The notes beneath the pieces were generated by a model that was given only the letters and a program-made list of their open reading frames with translations, was not told where the DNA came from and ran no database searches. From contig RPFO01000165.1 of NCBI GenBank assembly GCA_009746045.1, forward strand, positions 6,827,036-6,891,035: a stretch of DNA of 64,000 nt. Direction: 5' to 3'. The DNA is from Mesostigma viride. Lineage: Eukaryota; Streptophyta; Mesostigmatophyceae; Mesostigmatales; Mesostigmataceae. Both the position numbers and the translations under genes were made by a program. Below are positions 1-11,854 of the stretch, one piece after another (position 1 is the first letter of the stretch; every line of letters starts with the position of its first letter).

Positions 1-455
1 CTGACCCGGCCCGAAATTTCCCTACACATCTAGTAATGGACAGAGTTCTTTCTTATGCAAACAAATCTACAGCGTTAATAAACACACCTGGAATTCGATT
101 CAAAGCAATCTACAAGGAAAATATGTTCGTGTAAATCAGGCAACCTCACAACGCTTCATCAATCAGCTCATCAATCATATTCCTAAAACCTTTGCAAGCC
201 ATCATCGAGACATCGACCATTGCCAGTCGTCCTGGGTTACAACTTCACACTCGTCTAGAACTCTCGTCACTCTCGCTGCCAAGCAGGCAAAGGGCCGGCG
301 GGTCTGGCATGGGCATGATAACGGCCTAGAATCTTGAAGCATATCAACGAACAGACCTGAACTGGTGAACTTGAATTCGTAGATATCCAGTACGAAGTTA
401 GCATTTCAGTGGATTTCAGTACATTAGTAGGTACCCACTATATATTGACCCTGCC
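1..455. other. unassigned sequence, no gene seen
   Basis: No open frame with coding character, no RNA gene and no clear repeat is visible here. It lies beyond the 3' end of the minus-strand guanylate cyclase gene. Confidence 0.5.
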
Positions 456-650
456 TGACGCATAGACTCGGTGCCCCTAAGTACTGACGTGCTGCCTGAA
501 TTTACGCGTCAGACGACTGATGTGCAGACAAAATTTATGCGTCAGTCGACTGACGCAGAGCCAAAATTTACGCGTCAGCTGTCTGACGCGCGGACGAAAA
601 AGTCGGACGCGTCAGACACTGACGCGTCAGCGGCTGACGCACGCGTCCCG
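456..650. repeat. CGTCAG/CTGACG palindrome-rich minisatellite
   Basis: A decayed tandem repeat with units of about 33-36 bp, each carrying CGTCAG and its reverse complement CTGACG, several fused into the palindrome CTGACGCGTCAG. In one forward frame it reads as repeats of a TRQ-x-TD-x-x-x-KF pattern, but there is no other sign of coding. It lies about 420 bp past the stop codon of the cyclase gene. Confidence 0.7.
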
Positions 651-689
651 CTACTAAAAACATTGCAACCACCATTACTTGGCTGAATA

Positions 690-1070
690 AAAAACCAGCC
701 CATTTACTAGCAGGGGGGGGAGGGCAAAACTCTTGAAGTGAGATGATATTCTTCCAGCCCCCCCCCCCCCCCCCCCCTCCCCCTGACACTACAGCCTTGA
801 AAAAACCACAAGCACACCAAAATTGGATGAAGAGACTCCTTGAGACAACCAGCGTGGGCTTGACGTCATAATACAGTGCCCAGGGTATCAATGAGACGTC
901 CAGTGCAGGCCAGACATGCGGGTTAAGAGTAGAGCACATAGGGGCACAGGACAGGCCAGGGATCGCACGCCACCAGGACCAGCCATAAAAAAAATCCTCT
1001 CGTCAAAACCACTCCAAAAACCCTCAACGCAATGGCAGCCACGAAATGCGGTCCCAGCCAGAGTATGCTC
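690..1070. other. 3' flank of cyclase gene with poly-C tract
   Basis: Probable 3' untranslated or intergenic sequence of the minus-strand cyclase. It contains a G run near 712 and a C run at about 758-778. No confident polyadenylation signal was identified. Confidence 0.35.
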
Positions 1071-4000
1071 TCAGGCAGTCATCCCTTGCAGCACCGGTGG
1101 TGTTGGCTGGAGCACGGTTACCACGGTCACGTCATTCGCTGCGGGCTGGCCACCGTCCCCCTTTGCACTGGGGCTACCGGTGGTGCGCCGCGATGCCGAC
1201 TGCGATTTGTGCCACTGCACCTCCTCCTCCCCCCCAGGGATGCCATGGTCATGCCCGTCCCCCAGGTCCATGCTAAAGTTGAGGCTGAGTCCCCGCGATG
1301 CGTTCATCTGCCACTCCAGCTCCATCCGGCTCGCCTCGGGCAGGTTTCCCAGGCAACTCTCCAGCCAATACGTGGTCACCTCCCCCTTGCCCTTGAGCAT
1401 GACCGCGCCGCGGCACACCACGCGCATGCTGCGGTCCTGCGCGTGGAGTGCCATGGCGGCCGCCTTGGACAAATGCACGCAGTCCGGCTGGGAGGACGTC
1501 TCGATGCGGTTGGTCATGTTGACCGTGTCGCCAAACAGGCAGTAGCGCGGGTTGAGCGTGCCGACCACCGAGGCGACCACAGGCCCCGTGTGCACGCCCG
1601 TGCGGACGTGGATGGTGCCCATGGAGGGGTCGTCCAGCTTGACAGGGACCGTGTTGGCCACCTGGGAGAGGGATGGAGGGGCATATGGTAAGTATGCATA
1701 GGCCATAGGGCAGTATGAATAATATGAATAGTATGAATAGTATTGGATAATACTCTGAATGATATGAAGAATACTACTATGTATAATATGAATAATGGGA
1801 CTAGTGTGAATAATATGACTAGTATGAGTAGTATGAATACTAGGAATCATATGCAGGGAAGGGCATTGGGCGAGCAAGGATGCACTTGTAAGAGGAATGA
1901 AGAAAAGACTTGAGCAGTAAACGTACACCCGAACATATGCCCCCCCGGCCAAACAGAACTTTGCAATGTACTTGCTTCGTGAAGGTGACCATTGGCCCCC
2001 CCCTGCCAAATAAAACCTCTACAAACTTCCACTCTTAAAATTGATTCATGAGGGCGACAATGGCTTCCCCCCCGGCCCAATAAAACAAAACAAAAATTCT
2101 ATGGAACTTAAAACTTTCAAATGGCTTCGTGAGAGTGACGATGGACGCCCCCCCCCCCCCCCCCCCCGGCCAGATGAAACGTTCTTAGTCCTCCAAACTT
2201 TTCACTCTAAAATGGCTTCACGCGGGTGACGAGCTAATTATAGCTCGTTGTAAAACTCTGTGAATACCATCGCTTCAACAGCAACAAAAAACTCTTTAAC
2301 GTTTGGCGGTCAGATCCCAAGGTCATGGCTCCAACAGCAACCAAAGACACTGTAACGTTTGGTGGTCAGATCCCAAGGTCATCGCTCCAACAGCAACCAA
2401 AAACACTTCAACATTTGGTGGTCAGATCCCAAGGTCATCGCTCCAACAGCAACCAAAAACACTGTAACGTTTGGTGGTCAGATCCCAAGGTCATGGCTCC
2501 AACAGCAACCAAAAATACTTCAAACGACATCATGAAAACAAATAGCACGCGCGTACTTCGCAGTACAAAAATGAAAGCCATGCTTATTATAGGAGCATGT
2601 GAAAAATAGTATACAAGTAGTACAGTCCAGTATCGTACCTAACTATTTCACTAGTATATTAGTAGCACAGCTATCCTTAGAGTACATCAACTACTATCGT
2701 ACCAAATCTTTCACTGCACTTTGGCTGATATTCTGGCGACAAGGTGCTGGCACACTGCGGAGGTCCAGAGTGCAGCTGTGGTCAACCAGGTGCCACCTTT
2801 GCACGGCTTCCGCCGTTGCGTGACCCAGTGAGTAGTACTCCTACTCACATTCGCCCCCGTGGGGCTAGCAGTTAGATTCGATCCACTGGTTCATATCGGA
2901 GAATTTCAAACGCACTTGCAACGCTCTCCGGTAAAGAGCTTTTTCACAGTTGGGCTATCGCTTGGGATGCCTTCGGATCAGGAGACCCCTATAGTCGTGA
3001 AATCATGCAAGAGGTCCTGTGTTCGAATTCAGTATCGTACCAAATCATTCACTAAATCTGTTAATCTCAAAGCAGGTATCTCTACTACTAGTTACGACCC
3101 AAATCCCACGCACCGCGATGGCGTCCAGCGCGAACCGCACAATGCGCGCCGTGTGGTCCTCCGCCTTTGGGTGCAGGTTGCCCACCACCATGTACGCGTC
3201 GCCGATCGTCTCCACCTTGAACAGGCCGTGCTTGACCGTGAGAGTGTCAAACTGGGTGTACAGCCGGTCCAGCATCTGCATGACCTCAATCGGCAGCATC
3301 TTCGCGCTGTGCTCGGTGAAGCCTACGATGTCGCTGAACATGATGGTCACGCAGTCGTGGCGCTCGGGGGGGACCCTCTCCCCCCTGCGCAGCGCCGCGG
3401 CGACATGTGGCGGCATGATCTTGTCAATCAGCGCCTCCTGTGCCGTGAGCTTGGACTGAAGTCGCGAGAATCGCTGCAGCCCACCCTTGGCTTCGTAAAT
3501 CGAGAGCAAGAGAGCGTGAATCTCGGCCGAGGTGGGCCGCCGCTGCGGCCAGGGACTCAGGCAGTCGTACATGAGGCACTGGAGCTCGCGCGGCATGGAA
3601 GCTACGGGCTTGGGGTGGACCGTGCCATCGAGCACCCCCTTCACGATGGCCTCGGGGGTCATGTCCATGTACACGTCCGTGCGGGCAAAGCACTCCCAGA
3701 TGGCGATGCCAAAGGAGTACGCGTCACTCGCGGGCGTGGGCTTCTTGCCGGCGAGCACCTCGGGCGCAGCGTACTCGAGAGTGAAGGGCACAGTGCCCTC
3801 CCCCAGCGCCTTGTTGAGCAGGTAGAAGGGGCTCACCGACGACATCTTGAGCGACATGTGGTCATCCAGGAAGAGCGACCTGCGAGGGGGGGGGGCGCCA
3901 CAAATCGTGCTGGGGGCGTTACAAATCGTGGCGGGGGCGTCCTAGACATGGTGGAGGAGCCATGAAGTCATGCCATGGTGCCATAGGCATCACCAAACAG

Positions 4001-7000
4001 GTTCATGCCATGGTGCCATAGGCATCACCAAACAGGTTCATGCCATGGTGCCATAGGCATCACCAAACAGGTTCATGCCATGGTGCCATAGGCATCACCA
4101 AACAGGTTCATGCCATGGTGCCATAGGCATCACCAAACAGGTTCATGCCATGGTGCCATAGGCATCACCAAACAGGTTCATGCCATGGTGCCATAGGCAT
4201 CACCAAACAGGTTCATGCCATGGTGCCATAGGCATCACCAAACAGGTTGGGACATCATGCTGGGACCAGGGACTACATGGTCGGAAGGGGTTGCTATCGT
4301 GAATATGAAAAGGTTGTTGGGTATGTTGCTCTCGTGAATATGAAAAGGTTGTTGGGTATGTTGCTCTCGTGAATATGAAAAGGGTGTTGGGTATGTTGCT
4401 CTCGTGAATATGAAAAGGGTGTTGGGTATGTTGCTCTCGTGAATATGAAAAGGGTGTTGGGTATGAACATAAGATGGTTGTTGGGTATGAACATAAGATG
4501 GTTGTTGGGTATGAACATAAGATGGTTGTTGGGTATGAACATAAGATGGTTGTTGGGTATGAACATAAGATGGTTGTTGGGCATGAACATAGAATGCGAG
4601 GCGCGACACGCACTTTGGGTTGAGGTCGCCATGCACCACGGGGGGCCGCAGCGAGTGCAAATACTTCATCGCCGCCGCCATGTCCAGCAGGAGGGAGACC
4701 AACACGCTTGCCTCCAGCTCCAGCGTCTTGTTCTGGATGGCCGCGTGCAGGCTGCCACCTGTCAGCCGCTCGAGCAAGATATAGACACTCTCCTTGGCGA
4801 CCCCTCCTCCGATCACGCGCTCAATGTTCGGGTGGTGCCGCTCCATCGCGTCCTGAATCAGCGCCTGGGTGCCGCTGACCAGCGCGTTCTTGACGTCACG
4901 GGGGAGCGGCTGCACGGCGCTCTCGGTCACCTGAAACGAGCTCACGGTGCGGAGAGCGCCTGGGCTGACCGAATGAGGACAGTCGGGCCTGAAACCGAGA
5001 CTCGCCTGGCGGAGCAACGAGCCGGCGACCTCGCCTGTCATCATGCCGCCCTCACCCCCGCTCCCGATACCATGCGACCCACCGAGGGGGGCCCCTGCGC
5101 CGGCGCCGCCGTCCTCCATGCACAGATGCACGTGCACGTCCTCGCCATTGAAGAAGGGCTTGGCGGCGTGCGCGCGGATCACCTCGTTGGCAAAAACGTG
5201 GAAGCTTGAGCGCACACGCACGCAGGGGCCGCGCTCGGCGCACACAGACCCCCAGACGCCCTTCCCGCCGCCCGTGGCGCCCCCTGGGCCCCCCCTGGGG
5301 CTCCGTGCACTCGTCGCGAAGCTCGCGAGCAGGCTCTGGTTGAGCGGCATGCAACGCACGGTCACGTCGCTCCCTTTGTAGACGGCGTCGCAGATCACCG
5401 TCCCGCAGTCGAGCGCCTTGGGCGGGCCCCACAGGATAGCTCGGACGTCCGCGACCCACGCCTTGTGCTTGTGGCGGAAGTGGCGTACGATCCAGAACCC
5501 GTTCAGCAGGAGAACGAACGCGACGATCACGACCGACGAGACGCCCCAGATCCATGCGCTGCCTCTTTCCCTGGGGGCCATGTACACAGGCGCGGGGGGG
5601 GCCGAGGGCGGGGGGGGGTACAGCCTGCGGGCCAACGGTGGCGGCGAGGGCGGGCTGAACGACCCATCGCGCCACATCAGCGGCTGGAGCTGGGTGAGGT
5701 GGCGGGAGCCGTAGTCCCACTTATGGGTCACGGTCACGCGCGAGACGTTAATGGTCCCGTCGGGGTTACCCCCGCTAATCAAGTTCACGATGTCCAGTGT
5801 CCCGATCCGGTTCCCAAACTCGTCAAAGCTCACGGGGCCGGACGTGCCGACAAAGCTGGCGTTCACCATGGACCTGAACAGATGCATGCCGTCAAAGCTC
5901 TTGTTGAACAGCTGGCAGGCGGTCAGCCCCCTGGCCGCCCCCTGCTCAACCACGTCACGCACGCCGTGCGCAATCGTGTACGCGCCGTCGACGACCGACT
6001 GGTGGCTGATCTGGAATGTGGCGGGTACGGACGGGTAGAGCGTCCGGTTGGCGGTGCGAAGCACCTCCTGGAACTCGGTCGTCGCGGTCGTGTTCCCGGG
6101 GGTGCCGATCATGCCGATGAAGCCGTTGAGCGCGTCGTAGAAGCGGCCCACAGTCACGTTCGGGTGAAGCCCGTTGATGCGCAGTAGAGGCTCCTGGTCA
6201 AGGGGGGGGGGGGGCAAAACCGAGGGTGGAAAAGAGGAGGGGGGGCGAAAGGGGGGCGAAAGGGTGGGAAAGGGTGGGAAAGGGGGTAGTAAAAGGGGTG
6301 GAAAGGGGTTGAAGGGCGCGGAAAGGGGGGGGAAATTGGGGGAGCGGTTGAAACGAGGAAAAGGGGTGAAGGGGGGGGCGGGGATTTGGCTGTTTGTGAA
6401 AGGCTATTTTTTCGCTCAACAGCCCCCGGCAACCCCGTGCACCTGCAAATTGTTTTTTTTTGTTCAGATTCTGGCTCCGGTGGGCCGGGCCAGCACAAGC
6501 CCATAATCCCTTTTTTCGTGGGGACACGCAGATTGACCGCAGCAGCAACATCTCCCGTGTACCACGGCATGCATTCCCGCCACCGCCGCCGCCACCCGGG
6601 TCGGTTGCCTTGGGAAGCCGCCCTACTCACCCTGTCGCCCAAGGCATCCGACCAGCTACATGTGGGTGCTACATGCATGCAGCTGCTCCATCCGCATGTA
6701 GGTCTATCGCACAGCACACAGCATGCACACAGCTGCTCTATCCGCACGAGCTTGGTATTTGAAGGGCAACGGCGCTGCCTATTCGTACAGACCAGGTGCC
6801 GTGCAACACCAGATGTAGACATGGTGAGATTGGCACACAGCATAAATCGAGAAAAAAATTCGAGTCATAGTGCGGCACACCAACACTATCACTTGGCACG
6901 CCATGACGCTCCCCCCCCCCCCCCCCAATCTATTTAAAAAACTCACAAAGTTGTTATCGTAGAAGAATCTATGTTGACAGGAGGTATTAGTAACGTATTA

Positions 7001-8926
7001 CAAAGTTTGATTCTTGAAAACTTCCCTCGATATGGCCCCCCTCCCCCGATGTGCCCCTAGATGCCATGCGGCCATGCACACCAACAGGCGCTACAATCCC
7101 ATGCCTCCCATGCGCTGCACAATGTCTGGTGCGCTCTAGCTACCACCCCCACCGTCCATGCCATGCACATTAACATAGTTGCTTAATGTCGACGTAATGA
7201 TTCTGGCGCTCAGCGCTCGGGACCCGATGCACATCCGTATCGGTGCTCACTGTACATAATAATGCCAGTTGGATAACCATGATTCTGAAGTAAAAATCTA
7301 CAATGAAAAGAGCTCACCGCTCGAGACCCTATGCACATCTGTAGAGGTGCTTACTGTCTACAAAACAATGATACTACAATTATACTACAGTGATACTACA
7401 ATGATACTACAATGATACTACAATCATACTACAATGATTATACTACGATGATACTACAATGATACTATGATGATACTACAACGATACTATGTTGTATACC
7501 TATTACTTGTTGTGAAAGAGCGTACCGCTCGGGGCCCCAGGTTGCCGTATGGGTGCTTAGTGCTTACCGTACATAATCATGACAGTAGATTCACCATTAT
7601 TCCATAAGAGAAGGAGCATACCGCTCGGGACCCCAGGTTGCCGTATGGGTGCTTAGTGCTTACCGTACATAATCATGACAGTAGATTCACCATTATTCCA
7701 TAAGAGAAGGAGCATACCGCTCGGGACCCCAGGTTGCCGATCAGGCTCAGCACAAACGTGCCCCCAAAATAGATGAAGTTGCGCTCCGGGCCGAGCCGCC
7801 CGTCGAGGATCGCCGCGCTGTAGAAGGGGACAAACTGGGGGAGCGCTGCGAACACGAGGACAAGGTACAGGTCGGAGTTGAGCAGCTGGTGGACTGCGGG
7901 GGCCGGATCCAGCCCTGCGCGCACGGTAATCTGAAGCCCGACGTCCAGCGGCCGCCCCGCCAGGGTGCTCTCCTGTGCAAACTTCATGAATTGCTGGAAG
8001 TCCTGCACGTGCACGTCGTTCTCGTCGACGATCGCGATCACTTGGGACCAGCCATGCTCGACGACAAAGTCGACGCCCGCCTTGACCTGGGCGGTGGACT
8101 CAAGCGACGTGCGCATGAAGGTCGGGTATGCGACCTTGTTGGAGAGGAAGGGGCTGTTTGCGGTCGCGGAGATTTGGGGGATGTTGCCCGCGCTGGCGAC
8201 GAGCTGGATGATCGTGGACGCCTCGGACGTCGTGCCGCCGAAAATGGCCACCAGGCCTGAACATGGGCGCACGTGGTTTCGTCATACCGCATGCTTCCGT
8301 CCGTTACCACATACTATAGATAATAATAGGCATGGGGGCAGTAATCGCGGGCATGGGAGCAGTAATCACGGGCATGGGGGCAGTAATCATGGGCATGGGG
8401 GCAGTAATCACGGGCATGGGGGCGGTAATGATGGGCATGGGGGCACTAACCACGGGCATGGGGGCGGTAGTTGCGGGCATGGGGGCAGCACTGTCCGGGC
8501 AGTTAAGTATAGCCGACCGTGATGTACCAAGGGGCCACGCACACCAACGCTATTGCCGGAACTAACGTACCAAGGAAGCCATGAACATGCACCTAAAAAA
8601 CAACCATGTGGCGGCATGGTACACTAGTAACCTTACGGCCGATCAAAATGTACCGATGGGGCCACCCTGGCTGCTGGCGACAACCCAGGAGAGAGTGTAC
8701 GCTTTGGGTGGGGGGGAAAGAGGGCCCGCAGACACCCCTCACCCCCTGAAAGAGGGGGGGGGGGGGGCGGGGCTTAAGGAGTTGGCCCCCGCCTCCTTCC
8801 CCCCCCTCCTCCCCCCCCCTAGCTGGGTTTTTAAGGGTTGCATGCCCCAACATGGGCCTGGAAGGCGGTTTTCTGGGGCTCCATCCCCTTCCCGTTGGGT
8901 GTAGAACGGGGGGTTAGGGGGGCCTT

Positions 8927-8959
<33 letters not shown>

Positions 8960-9773
8960 CCCAACCCAACCCAACCCAACCCAACCCAACCCAACCCAAC
9001 CCAACCCCAGGGTCCTCGAGAAGGGGGCCAAGAGGCAACATACGGTCGCTCAGGGCTTGTTGTCGCGAACAGCCGGATGGTAGGATCAAATACTTCAGCA
9101 AGCGGCACGTGCTGCCCCCTTACCCCCCCCCCAAAAAAAATGATTGCTAGCACATGACGTGGCCACATGATGCAAGCGCTCGAAAGGCCACAACCCTGCT
9201 GGCTAGTGACAAATATCTCTACGCCGCATCTTTCACACCAAAGGACCTTGGTAACAAAAAAGCAAGGTCAAGACTGGCCACTTCGTCGCTGTTCGATGGT
9301 GTGGTACCAACACATAGACTAGCTCAATGGCAAAACCAATTATAACAACCAGGCACTGGCTGCTGAACCCGCCGCTAGTGAAAGCCACTCGATGTACCTG
9401 GTGTTGCGGCGATTTTTGTAATGGCGTCAAAAACGCTCTTTCTGTCTTCTGCATCGTATAAACCCCATACGTTTTCGAAAAGCACTTCCGGAAGGAACGA
9501 AGAATCGGAGTTGATTTGGTTGAACGCAAGCTCCATCAGCGCGTACTGCGTTCCCGCCTGCAGGGTGGCCGAATCTCGAAGGACCACATTTGCAACTCTA
9601 AGCACTACGCGGTTGCCGTCGCAGATGCATGTACCGTTGGCAGGGCGTGGGCAACCTGAGCCGATTGCCGTGGCTAGGTTGTTAGCCAGCGTGAAACATA
9701 GGACGAGGATGAATGGCCGAAAGCGCTTCAGCTTGGTGCGCCGTGCAGCAGGATGCTCCGCGCAACCCTGCAT
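1071..9773 (-). CDS. receptor-type guanylate cyclase (ligand-binding, kinase-homology and class III cyclase domains)
   Basis: Five exons on the minus strand: 9773-9398, 8256-7718, 6193-4614, 3879-3114 and 1661-1071. All splice phases agree and give about 1,283 aa. Residues about 17-40 are a basic-then-hydrophobic signal sequence or anchor. Residues about 60-480 form a periplasmic-binding-protein type extracellular domain (GLVAIFGGTTSEAS, and NxT/S glycosylation-type sites). A proline-rich linker precedes one membrane segment at about 519-541. The kinase-homology region follows: it has HGDLNPK instead of HRDxKxxN, has no recognisable DFG, and keeps an APE-like motif (AAPEVLAG), so it is probably a pseudokinase, as in animal receptor cyclases. 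The cyclase domain from about residue 1008 has both metal aspartates (FSDIVGFT, IGDAYMVVG), the Glu of VETIGD and the Cys of YCLFGDTVN that favour GTP, and the transition-state Asn/Arg of VNMTNRIE. Expected reaction: GTP to cGMP at a membrane in response to an extracellular ligand. The ATG at 9773 is chosen because the longer frame upstream has only a GTG. The ligand is unknown. Confidence 0.9.
1700..1860. repeat. AT-rich GAATAGTAT-type repeat in cyclase intron 4
   Basis: Imperfect short repeats of the pattern gaata-gtat/ataatatg inside the last intron of the cyclase gene. Confidence 0.6.
2279..2525. repeat. minisatellite of about 60 bp, four to five copies
   Basis: Units share GGTGGTCAGATCCCAAGGTC followed by gctccaacagcaacc. 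Intronic in the cyclase gene; no resemblance to the neighbouring exons was seen. Confidence 0.8.
2964..3052 (+). mobile_element. tRNA-like SINE fragment (family B), copy 1
   Basis: The segment shares GGATCAGGAGACCCCTAT and AGAGGTCCTGTGTT with a second copy at 55.6 kb. A B-box-like GTGTTCGAATTC resembles the RNA polymerase III internal promoter. Downstream CAGTATCGTACCAAAT also occurs, sometimes inverted, near 2.63 kb, 2.69 kb and 50.5 kb, so it may be the body of the same family. It lies in intron 4 of the cyclase. Confidence 0.55.
3969..4247. repeat. 35 bp minisatellite, about eight copies
   Basis: Near-perfect tandem units containing TGCCATGGTGCCATAGGCAT. Located in intron 3 of the cyclase gene. 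Confidence 0.95.
4298..4455. repeat. second 35 bp minisatellite, about 4.5 copies
   Basis: Units begin gaatatgaaaagg and end ttgctctcgt. They share the core gttgttgggtatg with the adjoining 24 bp array, so the two arrays are probably related by descent. Confidence 0.9.
4456..4590. repeat. 24 bp minisatellite, about five copies
   Basis: Units read gaacataagatggttgttgg plus gtat. The array runs up to the donor side of cyclase exon 3 but does not copy exon sequence. Confidence 0.9.
6200..6380. repeat. G-rich GGGGAAA-type low-complexity tract
   Basis: Purine-rich plus strand next to the acceptor of cyclase exon 3. On the minus (gene) strand it is an extended polypyrimidine tract, as expected before an acceptor but much longer than usual. 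Confidence 0.75.
7214..7717 (-). repeat. tandem copies of the cyclase exon 2 donor junction
   Basis: Exon 2 ends at 7718 with GGGGTCCCGAGCG followed by the donor GTATGC. Copies of this exon end with flanking intron start at about 7622 and 7526 (96 bp period, nearly identical), with older ones at 7318 (donor GTGAGC) and 7214 (donor lost). The copies are intronic and could serve as alternative donors. Confidence 0.8.
7370..7500. repeat. ATGATACTACA short tandem repeat
   Basis: About ten imperfect 10-13 bp units of the type atgatactacaa, lying between junction copies in intron 2 of the cyclase. Confidence 0.85.
8331..8495. repeat. 18 bp minisatellite in cyclase intron 1
   Basis: About nine copies of GGCATGGGGGCAGTAATC with small variation. 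Not coding. Confidence 0.9.
8918..9006. repeat. poly-C tract followed by (CCAAC)n
   Basis: A run of roughly 30 C residues leads into about nine CCAAC pentamers, all inside cyclase intron 1. Confidence 0.9.
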
Positions 9774-9805
9774 GGCTAACACCTCGGTCCCGCAGCTCAC
9801 GACAT

Positions 9806-10490
9806 TTGGGGCGATAGGAAGCTAAAACACTTACCTAATGGGAAAAATGGATGTCCGCGCCAGTGCTATAATTTATGCTATAATTTATGCTATAATTTAT
9901 TATGCGTGCCACTCGCTGCACGTTGTGAGCCGCCTGGATAACATGATTGTTTCCGACGAATGATGTCACTTGGCAACACATAATAATTGTGAACTCCGTG
10001 TATGAGTAATGTGGGGCTGTGCGCGCGTGCTGACACGGTAACTGCAACAATCACCTGGACTACAGCCTACAAGGCACAGATAAAAAATAAATCGACAGGA
10101 ACACGATCAACGGAACTGCCGTGATAGCCGTCCTCATGTCAAACTAAGCAAGGGCATGGGACAGAACTCACAGAACTCACGGAACTGACGGAAATCGCTG
10201 TCTCAGCATGCATACGGGATAGTTTCCACTGAATGACTGATGACTGACAGCATCGTTTCGGATAATATTATATAGGTTCAGGGAGGGTTCTATACCGTGG
10301 CTTGTTGTTTTTTTCGTTTTCGATTTCGTTTTCGATTTCGTTTTCGGTCGGGACCGGGTTGTTGTGATTGTTGTTGCCCAATGCCCACGCCGCACATGGG
10401 CAGGTTCGGTCGGGAACTTACCGTTAAGTTAGTGTCAGATGTTCAGATTTAATGGTTCTGAATTCCGTTATAGATTGCAACTTTGCTTGT
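9806..10490. other. intergenic sequence upstream of the cyclase gene
   Basis: Contains a short triple repeat ctataatttatg near 9870-9900 and a cgttttcgattt repeat near 10315-10345. No gene recognised. The cyclase promoter should lie here, but no reliable core element was found. Confidence 0.4.
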
Positions 10491-10509
10491 TTGTTCAGTT
10501 CAGTTCAGT

Positions 10510-11215
10510 TTGTTGTCCCACGCCCAGGGGGGGTGTCCAAAAACAAGAAAATTTACACGACGCTGGATTCGAGTAGATCTCGCGAAAACAAGCATGTTTG
10601 CCACTGGTCGAAACCCCAGGGGGTCTCTAGGTTAGAAGTTACAGAGCCTCAAAAACCGTTAACTTAAAGGGTAGGTAGGTAGGGTGCCGGGCCGATATGG
10701 GTTTTTTACAACAAAACACTTGGATTTCTGCTAGCTCCCTGTATGGTCGGAATTTTGAAACGGTTTGACGGACAAACTGATAGCACTTGGCGATCTGAAC
10801 CCAAATCTGCAGTCAAAATTTTGGCAGGTACCATAGAGGGGGGGGGGTTGCCCGCAAGATGGTGCTGCCCCTAGGCACGGAAGTATGCTGCCGTCTGCCA
10901 CCACTACAAGGCTTCGGCTGTCCAGTGCCGTCACTGCCGTGCCGTGCCAGTATCGCGTCGCGCCGGCCAATGACCCATTTTAGAAAACCGGAATTTTCCC
11001 ATACACCAATATGCTCAAACGGTAGACGGAGCTCGCGGAGCTGATCATTTTGCTCCCTAGGTCGACCCCTATAACCCTTGGGACCTCAGGGTTTTGCTAG
11101 GTATAGCGCCTGGCTACGTGCTAGGTAGGTAGGGTCCAAGGGCCAACTTTTGGAAATTTTCAGCGTATGTGTCTGATATTTTTGTTTCGGACACCCCCCC
11201 TGCCACGCCCGTTAT
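10510..11215. mobile_element. possible non-autonomous element with degenerate inverted ends
   Basis: The left part (cacgcccagggggggtgtcc, then an A-rich stretch and ACACGACGCTG) reappears in inverted form at 11150-11210 (cggacaccccccctgccacg). GGTAGGTAGGGT occurs directly at both 10671 and 11124. No coding capacity. Target-site duplications could not be defined. Confidence 0.3.
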
Positions 11216-11299
11216 TTTGTTGGGAATTTTGTCCTTTTGGTGTTAACTTTTAACACCATGAAACCGCCAAATAACACCAAATCCCCATAGATTCTCTCG

Positions 11300-11420
11300 G
11301 GTTTATTGTAATATCGTTTGTTAATACTAGAAACCCCACAATTCAGTCTCGTTTCGCTAGTTGCGCCGATTGGTCCATTTTTAACACCAAATCCCTTAAC
11401 ACCAAAAAAGGATTTGAAAC
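11300..11420 (+). repeat. left member of a direct repeat pair flanking a 9 kb block
   Basis: Shares with 20318-20430, in the same orientation, gcgccgattggtccattttt, cccttaacaccaaaa and an upstream tgtaat-tcgtt-taatact segment. Overall similarity is clear but imperfect over about 100 bp. Confidence 0.6.
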
Positions 11421-11854
11421 GGAATGGTCGGAGGATGCACACTGAACAGAACTGAACACTCACTGAACTTAACTGAACATAAAGATCTGCGAATTCCCGC
11501 GCTGCTGGAATGTACAGTGACCAGAAGTAGCACTAGCTTGTGCTGATCGACATGGCGGCAATTTTTCGCGGTGCTATTAGTCTGATACGTTCCCGCCATT
11601 TCGCGAAAATATCGGCAACTGTGTGGATACGCACGAACGTGTCACTGCGCTTTTGCATTTCGGAGCAAAATTTGCCGTGGTGTTATTTGTTGTCCGGCCT
11701 AGTGCAACTCTTACAATACATGGTTTTCAATGGTGTCAGGCGTCGGTTGACGTTCTTTTTGGCGTGGTGTTATTTCTGGGACAAGTCCGCGATACCTTAC
11801 TCTGACAAATGACAGGTCGCAATGACGGTTGGCCTACAGATATTTGGCGTTTAG

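Noticed and set aside
3969-4590. CRISPR-like array of regular repeats
   Set aside because: Units are contiguous with no unique spacers, in eukaryotic intronic DNA.
5052-6187. Plus-strand frames of 100-240 codons across cyclase exon 3
   Set aside because: Shadows of the GC-rich cyclase exon on the minus strand.
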